Source: CAIWHR01 sp963846855 (lineage in GTDB: Bacteria; Pseudomonadota; Gammaproteobacteria; Burkholderiales; Casimicrobiaceae). Taken from it: DNA of 64,000 nt. The notes beneath the pieces are model-generated. The model worked only from the letters and a program-made list of their open reading frames with translations, had not been told where the DNA came from and searched no databases. The stretch is taken from positions 310,001-374,000 of the forward strand of contig CAWJXK010000007.1 of the NCBI GenBank assembly GCA_963846855.1, given 5' to 3'. The position numbers and the translations under genes were made by a program. Below, piece by piece: positions 40,306 through 47,318 of the stretch (within the stretch, counting starts at the first letter, position 1; every line of letters starts with the position of its first letter).

Positions 40306-41393
40306 CGCTGCGCGAGCGGCTCGTCGACGCGGATCGAATCGAGCAGGCCCTCGACGGTGGCGCGGGGGCCGATGTAGCGCATCTTGATCGGAATGAAGTG
40401 CATCGACGGCGCGAGCCACGCGTAGCCTTCGATCCTGCCGTCGTCGCTGCGGTGGTGCCAGCGGACCGTGTCGATCTCGCCGTGGCCCCAGCGGATCGTC
40501 TCGTGCCCCTCGCGCGTCACCGTGTAGCGATTGACCTTGCGGGTCGTCGCGAGGCTGAACGTCACCTCGTCGGCGGCCGGGGGCGAGAAATAGTATTGCC
40601 ACATGATCGACAGCGCGTCGAACGTCGGAATCTCGAGCGCGGCGGTCTTCTGCTCGTACAGCGAGACGATGCCCGTCTCCCAGTCGAACTGCGCGACCTC
40701 GCGGCGGTCCCTGCTGCCGCGCTCCAGCGAGAATTCGTGCGGCTGCAATCCGGCGGACGAAATGGTCCCGCTGCTTTCGAGCTTCGCCTGGCCGGGGAAG
40801 AACAGCGCAAGAATCCCGCGCAGCTCGCCGATCGTCGTGATCCGGTATTCACTGGCGTCGTGCTCGAAGCGGTAGGTGGCCTGGCCAATTTCGAAGCCGT
40901 TGGTGCCGAGATAGCCCTTGTAGACGAGGTCGACCCGCGGCGGCAGGATGTCGGGCGATGGCGCCGAAGTGACGTCGGGCGGTTCGGCGGAAGCCGTCTC
41001 GACCGGCACGGCCGGCAATTCCGGTCCCATCGCGAGCGCATCGGGTGTCGGCTCGATGAGGGGCGCTGCGACGGGCTGCTCGGGCACTACATCGGCGACG
41101 GGCTCGGCAGGCGTCGCGATCGGCGCGCGCTTCGCTTTCGCGCGGGGCTTCGGCGTTGCCGCCGCGACAGGCACGGGCGGTGGCGGCAGCTCGGTAATCG
41201 TCGCGGTCAGCGGGGCCGATTCGGCTTCGTGGGTCCTCTGCACGGGCCAGAGGGTGAAGCCGAGATGCACGAGCAGCGACAACGCGAGCGCGATGGCGAG
41301 CCCGCGGCCCACCATGCGCCGCACGCGGCCGAATCCGTCCGACGAATCCGGGCGAGCCCGCGAGAAGGCTGTCGTGAAGGTTGGCATGGTCAT
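40302..41393 (-). CDS. DUF3108 domain-containing envelope protein
   Basis: 363 residues from ATG 41393. A membrane anchor near residues 30-48 (GLAIALALSLLVHLGFTLW) is followed by a Pro/Ala-rich linker (about 70-140) like that of TonB. The DUF3108 domain comes next: VDLVYKGYLGTNGFEIGQAT, YRFEHDASEYRITTIGELRG and RWHHRSDDGRIEGYAWLAPS. The domain likely forms a beta-sheet in the periplasm. Function unknown. In Betaproteobacteria it commonly sits between purN and rsmB as here. The anchor plus linker would let the domain reach across the periplasm. Confidence 0.85.
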   Translation of the reverse strand: MTMPTFTTAFSRARPDSSDGFGRVRRMVGRGLAIALALSLLVHLGFTLWPVQRTHEAESAPLTATITELPPPPVPVAAATPKPRAKAKRAPIATPAEPVADVVPEQPVAAPLIEPTPDALAMGPELPAVPVETASAEPPDVTSAPSPDILPPRVDLVYKGYLGTNGFEIGQATYRFEHDASEYRITTIGELRGILALFFPGQAKLESSGTISSAGLQPHEFSLERGSRDRREVAQFDWETGIVSLYEQKTAALEIPTFDALSIMWQYYFSPPAADEVTFSLATTRKVNRYTVTREGHETIRWGHGEIDTVRWHHRSDDGRIEGYAWLAPSMHFIPIKMRYIGPRATVEGLLDSIRVDEPLAQR

Positions 41394-41451
41394 GCAAGCT
41401 TCGATGCCCAAACGGCGGCGAGGTTCGGCCGCATCGCGCGTTCGCGCGGCA

Positions 41452-42108
41452 TCAGGCCGGCGCACTGGGCACTTCCAGCGCGCCGACGGGGAACGCAGCT
41501 CCCTCAACGCGCACCCGCCGTCCCGCGATGACAATACGCCCTTCGCAGAACGCGCGCACGGCGGCCGGCAACAGGCGGTGCTCGACCGCGAGGACTCGCG
41601 CCGCGAGCGCCGCCTCGTCATCGTCGTCGCGCACTGCGACGGCAGCCTGCGCGACGATCGGTCCGTGGTCGAGGTCGTCGGTGACGAAATGCACGGTGCA
41701 GCCGTGAATGCGCACGCCGTCGGCCAGCGCCCGGCGGTGCGTGTGCAGCCCCGGGTAGAGCGGCAGCAGCGACGGATGGATGTTGAGCATGCGCCCGGCG
41801 TAGCGGGCGACGAACGCCGACCCGAGGATGCGCATGAATCCCGCCAGGACGACGAGGTCGGGCGCGCTCGCGGCGACGGCGTGGTCGAGCGCCGCGTCGA
41901 ATCCCGCGCGCGTCGCGTGCGCCGCGGATTCGATCACTTCGGTCGCGATGCCGTCATCGGCGGCGAGCCGCAATCCTGCGGCGTCCGCGCGATTGCTGAT
42001 CACCCTTGCGATGGTCCCGCCGAGCTCCCCCCGCCGCTGCGCGGCGATCAGCGCGCCGAGGTTCGAGCCGCGACCCGAAATCAAAACCGTGATGCGCGGC
42101 GCGGCCAT
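41452..42108 (-). CDS. purN: phosphoribosylglycinamide formyltransferase
   Basis: 218 residues. Transfers a formyl group from 10-formyl-THF to GAR in purine synthesis. ITVLISGRGSNLGALIAA is the phosphate-binding start. LAGFMRILGSAF, MLNIHPSLLPLYPGLHTHRR and FVTDDLDHGPIVAQAAV carry the catalytic Asn, His and Asp. It lies 41 bases after purM on the same strand, so the two consecutive purine genes form an operon. Confidence 0.95.
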   Translation of the reverse strand: MAAPRITVLISGRGSNLGALIAAQRRGELGGTIARVISNRADAAGLRLAADDGIATEVIESAAHATRAGFDAALDHAVAASAPDLVVLAGFMRILGSAFVARYAGRMLNIHPSLLPLYPGLHTHRRALADGVRIHGCTVHFVTDDLDHGPIVAQAAVAVRDDDDEAALAARVLAVEHRLLPAAVRAFCEGRIVIAGRRVRVEGAAFPVGALEVPSAPA

Positions 42109-42149
42109 GGAGGAATCGCGTTGCGATGCGCGCGGATCCGCGCGCTCGG

Positions 42150-43214
42150 TCAGGCGACGACCGTCGCGGGCGCGCCGGCGTCGCGCGGCACGACGCTGCC
42201 GATCGTGCTGACGGTCTCGCCGGCGGCCGCGAGCAGCGCTTTCGCGCGAGGCGCGTCGGCGGCGGTGACGACCACGACCATGCCGATGCCGCAGTTGAAC
42301 ACGCGATGCATCTCGGCCTCGGCGACACGGCCCTGCGCCTGCAGCCACGAGAAGATCGCGGGACGCGTCCACGCGGTGCCGTCGAGTCGCGCGGCGAGGC
42401 CTTCCGGAAACATCCGGTGCGTATTCTCGAGGAGACCGCCGCCGGTGATGTGCGCCATGCCCTTGACGTCGACCTCGCGCATCAGCGCGAGCACCGGTTT
42501 CACGTAGATCCGCGTCGGCACGAGCAGCGTCTCGCCGAGCGAATGCCCTCCGGTGACGCCTTCGATCGGCCGCGCGAGATCGGCGCCGGAAACTTCGAGG
42601 ATGCGCCGGATGAGCGAGAAGCCGTTCGAATGCGGTCCGCTCGACGCGAGGCCGAGGAGCACGTCGCCGGCCGCGATGCGCGATCCGTCGATCGCCTTCG
42701 ACTTCTCGACGACGCCGACCGCGAATCCGGCGAGGTCGTATTCCCCCGGAATGAACGCCTTCGGGTGCTCGGCGGTCTCGCCGCCGATCAGCGCGCAGCC
42801 TGCCTGCTCGCAGCCCGCGGCAATGCCCTTGACCACGTCGGCCGCGATGGCGACGTCGAGCCGCTCGCAGACGTAGTAGTCGAGGAAGAACAGCGGCTCC
42901 GCGCCCTGCACCAGGATGTCGTTGACGCTCATCGCCACGAGGTCGATGCCGATGGTGTCGTGCTTGCGCAGCGCGAACGCGAGCTTGAGCTTGGTGCCGA
43001 CGCCGTCGGTGCCGGCGACCAGCACCGGCTCGCGATAGCGCTTCGGCAATTCGATGAGCGCGCCGAATCCGCCGATGCCGGCCAGCACTTCGGGGCGCAT
43101 GGTGCGCTTCGCGAACGGCTTGATGCGCTCGACGAGCTCGTCGCCCGCGTCGATGTCGACGCCGGCGTCGCGGTAGGAGAGCGGAGCGGTCGAATCGGAG
43201 GCGGGGAGTTTCAC
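42150..43214 (-). CDS. purM: phosphoribosylformylglycinamidine cyclo-ligase (AIR synthetase)
   Basis: 354 residues from GTG 43214 (KLPASDSTAPLSYRDAGVDI). Longer upstream reading is rejected because the family begins LSYRDAGVDI. It closes FGAM to AIR with ATP. Landmarks: PVLVAGTDGVGTKLKLA, IGIDLVAMSVNDILVQGAEP, LFFLDYYVCERLD, ALIGGETAEHP and MAHITGGGLLENTHRM. Transcribed with purN and divergent from hda across about 200 bases. Confidence 0.95.
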   Translation of the reverse strand: MKLPASDSTAPLSYRDAGVDIDAGDELVERIKPFAKRTMRPEVLAGIGGFGALIELPKRYREPVLVAGTDGVGTKLKLAFALRKHDTIGIDLVAMSVNDILVQGAEPLFFLDYYVCERLDVAIAADVVKGIAAGCEQAGCALIGGETAEHPKAFIPGEYDLAGFAVGVVEKSKAIDGSRIAAGDVLLGLASSGPHSNGFSLIRRILEVSGADLARPIEGVTGGHSLGETLLVPTRIYVKPVLALMREVDVKGMAHITGGGLLENTHRMFPEGLAARLDGTAWTRPAIFSWLQAQGRVAEAEMHRVFNCGIGMVVVVTAADAPRAKALLAAAGETVSTIGSVVPRDAGAPATVVA

Positions 43215-43415
43215 GGTAGCGATCGGGGGTGCCGGTTGCGGCGGTGGGGCACTGCGCGCATTGCCGGTCGCCCTCGGGAATGGTCGAAACCCGCAGGCCA
43301 CGGTAAAGTGGCGCAGTGAAGTGCCGGTGGTCGCGAATTTTACCGGAAACGACCGCTGGCGGCCGGCCTGCATCGCCGCGGCCGCACCCTATCGCCCCCT
43401 GCGCCCGCCGTTTCC

Positions 43416-44102
43416 ATGGAACAGCTGATCTTCGATCTCGCGGAAGTCGAGCCCGCTGCGTTCGCCAACTTTCTCCCGGGTCGCAACGCGGAAGCGATCG
43501 CGGCGCTCGCGCGCCTTGCCTCCGGCGGCGCGACCGAGACGGGCATACTCCTATGGGGCGCGGAAGGAACCGGCAAGAGCCATCTGCTGAAGGCGACGCT
43601 CGCCGCTGCAGCGGAGCGCGGAGCAACGACGGTGAGCATCGCCGAACCCGGGGAGCTCGTTGCCGCCGATCCCGAGATGCTTGCGCAGAACGCGCTGGTG
43701 GCAGTCGACGCCCTGGATCGCGCAGATGTCGGCGCGCAGGCGCGTCTCTTCACGCTGTTCAATGCCTTGCGTGCGCATGGCGGCCGGCTCGTCGCGGCGA
43801 GCCGCGTTCCGCCCGCGACCATGGCGCTTCGGGAGGATCTGCGCACCCGCCTTGGATGGGGTCTCGTTTACGAGATCGCGCCTTTGGCCGATGCTGACAA
43901 GCCTGCGGCCCTGCTCGCCTACGCGCGTCAACGCGGTTTCGGCCTCCCCGACGACGTGATCGGGTATCTGCTGGCGCACGCCCGGCGCGATATGCCGACG
44001 CTGCTGCGGACGCTCGCGTCGCTCGACCGGCATTCGCTCGCGGCCAAGCGCCCGATCACCGTCCCCCTCGTGCGTGACTGGCTGCAACGCGAGCTTCGAT
44101 AA
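43416..44102 (+). CDS. hda: DnaA regulatory inactivator Hda
   Basis: 228 residues. Hda binds the sliding clamp and stimulates ATP hydrolysis by DnaA, preventing re-initiation. The N terminus holds QLIFDL (residues 3-8) where the clamp-binding motif of Hda sits. Walker A is GAEGTGKS (48-55); VAVDALDRAD is the Walker B-like part; ALREDLRTRLGWGLVYEI matches the sensor region of DnaA-family AAA proteins. No DNA-binding domain follows, unlike DnaA. Divergent from purM, the standard arrangement. Confidence 0.9.
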   Translation: MEQLIFDLAEVEPAAFANFLPGRNAEAIAALARLASGGATETGILLWGAEGTGKSHLLKATLAAAAERGATTVSIAEPGELVAADPEMLAQNALVAVDALDRADVGAQARLFTLFNALRAHGGRLVAASRVPPATMALREDLRTRLGWGLVYEIAPLADADKPAALLAYARQRGFGLPDDVIGYLLAHARRDMPTLLRTLASLDRHSLAAKRPITVPLVRDWLQRELR

Positions 44103-44314
44103 ATGGCACCCAGACGTATCGTGGCCAACGGAATCCTGGAGCGCATTCGTGGCAGCGAGATTAACGAAATCACTTTATTATCAATTATATGCAATTACGT
44201 TTCGGCAAAGCCCCTGTCACGGGTTGTGTCAACCGCGTCACCACATCGCGCGTTTAGGGCGGCGACACCCAAAAAGGCTGTCGACCCGTTTCGCAACCAT
44301 TAGAGGAAAAAAGT

Positions 44315-44596
44315 ATGAGCAAGCTCCTTTCGGCCCTGATCGTCAGCACATTCGCGCTGACGGCCGTCGCCCAAACGCCCGCGCCGGCGGCTCCGGCTCC
44401 CCTGGCGATCCCCGCCGCCAAGGCGACGCCGGCGACCGCCGCGACTCCGGCGACCGCCGCGTCGATGACGACGAAGTCTAAGAAGACCAAGTCGACCAAG
44501 TCGAAGAAGAAGGCCACCACGACCGCGGCGCCCAAGACCGACGCGATGGCAGCCCCGAAGGCAGCGGCTCCGGCGGGCGCGAAGCCAGCGAAATAA
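44315..44596 (+). CDS. small secreted Ala/Lys/Pro-rich protein
   Basis: 93 residues with a signal peptide (MSKLLSALIVSTFALTAVAQ) and a mature part built only of Ala, Pro, Lys, Thr and Ser, including KSKKTKSTKSKKK, reminiscent of histone-H1-like tails. AGAGGA precedes the ATG. A highly basic, disordered periplasmic or surface protein is expected; no enzymatic family fits. The AT-rich 210 bases upstream likely hold its promoter. A similar secreted basic protein is encoded next. Confidence 0.65.
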   Translation: MSKLLSALIVSTFALTAVAQTPAPAAPAPLAIPAAKATPATAATPATAASMTTKSKKTKSTKSKKKATTTAAPKTDAMAAPKAAAPAGAKPAK

Positions 44597-44611
44597 TTCA
44601 TTGATCGGACG

Positions 44612-44636
44612 GGCAACCCGGTCGCTGCGGGTTGCC
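44612..44636 (+). promoter_or_regulatory. RNA hairpin between the two secreted-protein genes
   Basis: GGCAACCCG (44612-44620) and CGGGTTGCC (44628-44636) form a perfect 9-bp stem with a 7-base loop. No T tract follows, so it may stabilise the upstream mRNA or partly terminate it. Confidence 0.5.
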
Positions 44637-44743
44637 TACCTGACCAGAAATCAGTATCATTTCAAGGTTTTCGGCTTGTTCGGAGCCGGCACGAGATCGG
44701 CGAACAGTTAAACATTTTCCGCAAACTCACAATCGAGGACGAG

Positions 44744-45151
44744 ATGAACAAACTTATCGTTGGAATTATCGCGACGGCGTTCGCCTCCACGGCATTCGCG
44801 CAGGCGGCGATGCAAACCCCCAAAGACAAGGCGAAGCAGGCCGAAGTGTCGGCAACCACGAGCGCGGCGGTTGATAGCGCGAACACGACCAAGCAAGCCG
44901 AAGAAGCCACCAAGCTCAAGGCGCAAAAGGGCACGCCCAAGGCGCTGACGACGAAGAAGGAAAAGCAAGCAGCCGCGGCGGCTACGACGGCGGCGGGCTC
45001 GCAGGGCGCGTCGACCCAAATGGACGCCGCGGCAGCCAACAAGCTGAAGGCGCAGAAGGGCACGCCCAAGGCACTCCCGACCAAGTCGGACAAGCAGAAG
45101 GCCGTCAGCGGGACGACCGAAGGCGCGGTCAAGAAGGACGGCAGCAACTAA
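44744..45151 (+). CDS. small secreted Lys/Ala-rich protein with internal repeat
   Basis: 135 residues. Signal peptide MNKLIVGIIATAFASTAFAQ, then a low-complexity basic chain. The 12-residue unit KLKAQKGTPKAL occurs exactly twice, at residues 57-68 and 100-111, each followed by a Thr/Lys-rich spacer. No family recognised. Ends just before a strong terminator. Together with the preceding gene it looks like a pair of abundant periplasmic or surface basic proteins; function unknown. Confidence 0.65.
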   Translation: MNKLIVGIIATAFASTAFAQAAMQTPKDKAKQAEVSATTSAAVDSANTTKQAEEATKLKAQKGTPKALTTKKEKQAAAAATTAAGSQGASTQMDAAAANKLKAQKGTPKALPTKSDKQKAVSGTTEGAVKKDGSN

Positions 45152-45253
45152 GTTCGGCGCAGATGGACAAGGCGGCGATCACGACGTAAATCGTCCGGTT
45201 CGCCGTTGCCGGGGCGTCGCGAATGATGCGGCCCGCGGCAGAGACGTCCGAAA

Positions 45254-45282
45254 GGCAGGGGCCGCAAGTCCCCTGCCTTTTT
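45254..45282 (+). terminator. intrinsic terminator after the secreted-protein gene
   Basis: GGCAGGGG (45254-45261), 8-base loop, CCCCTGCC (45270-45277) and TTTTT. It lies 103 bases after the stop at 45151, before the Nudix gene. Confidence 0.88.
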
Positions 45283-45377
45283 CATTTGTCGCTTCGATCG
45301 CGCGATGCCCAGGCCGTTGATGAATGCAATTTCAAACGAGATCGCTAGAAAGTATCTCTTAGGACCAGGTTGATTCA

Positions 45378-45833
45378 ATGTGCGAGATGGAACTGCCGCG
45401 GCCACGCGCCACCGTCGCGACGATCGTCGTCCGCGACGACACGTTCCTGGTCGTCGAGGAGTCGACCGTGACAGGTCCGCGCATCAACCAGCCCGCGGGT
45501 CACCTGGAGTCGGGCGAGACGCTCGCCGCCGGCGCGGCGCGCGAGACGCTCGAGGAAACCGGCTATCGCGTGGCGCCAACGGCGCTCGTCGGCATCTACC
45601 GGTGGCGTTCGCCCGAGAGCCGCGAAACGTTCATCCGGTTCGCGTTCGCCGCCGACATCGTCTCGCACGAATCCGAGCGCACACTCGATGACGGCATCCT
45701 GCGAGCGTTCTGGATGCCTTACGCCGAGCTGGCCGCATGCCGCGCCCGGCATCGCAGTCCCCTGGTATTGCGCTGCGTCGACGACTTCCGCGCCGGCGTG
45801 CGCCGGCCACTCGATCTCGTGACGGAGCTTTAG
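45378..45833 (+). CDS. Nudix hydrolase (NudJ-like)
   Basis: 151 residues. The Nudix box is GHLESGETLAAGAARETLEE TG (Gx5Ex7REUxEExGU form), binding the metal that assists pyrophosphate cleavage. RPRATVATIVVRDDTFLVVE at the N terminus and the end, FRAGVRRPLDLVTEL, resemble NudJ/YmfB phosphatases that act on thiamine-PP and nucleoside diphosphates. It is 4 bases upstream of mnmA, the same pairing as ymfB-mnmA in E. coli, which supports the assignment. Confidence 0.85.
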   Translation: MCEMELPRPRATVATIVVRDDTFLVVEESTVTGPRINQPAGHLESGETLAAGAARETLEETGYRVAPTALVGIYRWRSPESRETFIRFAFAADIVSHESERTLDDGILRAFWMPYAELAACRARHRSPLVLRCVDDFRAGVRRPLDLVTEL

Positions 45834-45837
45834 AGCC

Positions 45838-46972
45838 ATGGCCCGCAAGCCCCGCGTCATCGTGGGCATGTCGGGTGGCGTCGACTCGTCCGTCGCGGCG
45901 TGGCTGCTGAAGCAGCAGGGCTTCGACGTCGTCGGCCTGTTCATGAAGAACTGGGAGGACGACGACACCGACGAATACTGCACGTCGCGGGCCGATCTCG
46001 TCGACGCGGCGGCGGTCGCCGACGTGATCGGCATCGAGCTCGAAGCCGTGAACTTCGCCGCGGAGTATCGCGAGCGCGTGTTCGCGCATTTCCTGCGCGA
46101 GTACGAGGCCGGCCGGACGCCCAATCCCGACGTGCTGTGCAACAGCGAGATCAAGTTCCGCGCGTTCCTCGATCACGCGCGGACGCTCGGCGCCGACCAC
46201 ATCGCCACGGGACACTATGCGAGGCTCGCGCGCGAGGACGGCCGGATGGTCCTGTCGAAGGCGCAGGACTCGACCAAGGACCAGAGCTACTTCCTGCACC
46301 GCCTGACGCAGGAGCAGCTCGCGCCGGCGCTGTTCCCGCTGGGAGCGATCGCGAAGCGTGACGTGCGCGCCATCGCGAAGCGCGAGGGCATCCCGACGTG
46401 GGCGAAGAAGGACTCGACCGGCATCTGCTTCATCGGCGAGCGGCCGTTCCGCGATTTCCTCGCGCGTTACCTGCCGCGCACGCCGGGGCCGATCGAGGCG
46501 CAGGACGGAACGCTGCTCGGCCGCCATCATGGCCTCGCCTATCACACGCTGGGCCAGCGCCAGGGTTTGCGCATCGGCGGGGCGAAGGGCGCGGCCGAGC
46601 TTCCGTGGTTCGTCGCGGGCAAGGACCTCGCTCGCAACGCGCTCATCGTCGTGCAGGGCCACGACCATCCGGCGCTGTCGGCGACGCATCGTCGACGCGC
46701 AGACAATGCACTGGATCGCCGGATCGCCGCCCGCGCCGGCGACGCTCGAGCACCTCGGCGCCAAGACGCGCTATCGGATGCCCGACGCGATCTGCCGAGT
46801 CGAGCTGGAAGAGGGCGGCCGCTGCCGCGCGACCTTCGCGGCACCGCAATGGGCGCCGACGCCGGGCCAGTACCTCGTGCTCTACGACGGCGTGGCGTGC
46901 CTCGGGGGCGGCGTGATCTGCGGAGACCCTTCGGCGCGGGCGGTTGCCGTCGCCGCGGCCGCCGCGGCGTAG
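45838..46972 (+). CDS. mnmA: tRNA-specific 2-thiouridylase (one frameshift)
   Basis: MnmA adds sulfur to U34 of tRNA Lys, Glu and Gln. The PP-loop is GMSGGVDSSVAAWLL near the start. The catalytic cysteine pair appears as PDVLCNSEIKF and DSTGICFIGERPF. An extra C near 46687 (GCGACGCATCGTC) breaks the frame. Beyond it IVDAQTMHWIAGSPPAPATL continues the C-terminal beta-barrel, ending at the TAG 46970-46972. Without correction the reading would run to 47007. About 377 residues when joined. The single break amid an essential gene points to sequence error. Confidence 0.93.
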
Positions 46973-47007
46973 CGCTCGCGACCACCGTTTCGGGGGAACG
47001 GCGTTAG

Positions 47008-47318
47008 GGAACCTCTGAACAAGTCCCACGCGGTTGCGCTGCAGGGCCAAATGCGGATGACTGCCTCAGTTGGCAAATGAGGCGCGACGAAGGTCGTAGT
47101 CCACACTACGATGCCGAGGAGCGCGGCAAAGCAGGCGCCGCATTTGGCAGCAGCCCGGAGGGACGGGGCTTTTCGGGCGGTCTGCTCATTTTGGTAAATG
47201 AGCGCGAGGCTTGCGGAAGGGGGCCGGCCATTAGCTTCGCCTCGCCTCATTTGGCAACTGAGGCATCCCATCCCGAAAATTCCCCGTCGCAATCGCGCGC
47301 GACTTGTTCAGAGGTTCC
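47008..47318. mobile_element. IS5-type MITE, 311 bp
   Basis: Perfect 18-bp terminal inverted repeats, GGAACCTCTGAACAAGTC at 47008-47025 and its complement at 47301-47318, are flanked by TTAG on both sides (47004-47007 and 47319-47322). A 4-bp YTAR-type duplication is characteristic of the IS5 subgroup. There is no transposase gene. Inside are three related hairpins: GCCTCAGTTGGCAAATGAGGC at 47063-47083, and variants at 47184-47203 and 47244-47264. The right duplication supplies the stop codon of the cytochrome gene. Confidence 0.85.

Noticed and set aside
45148..45405. Minus-strand frame of 85 codons after the secreted-protein genes
   Set aside because: It overlaps an intrinsic terminator and the Nudix start, has no ribosome site and no recognisable family.
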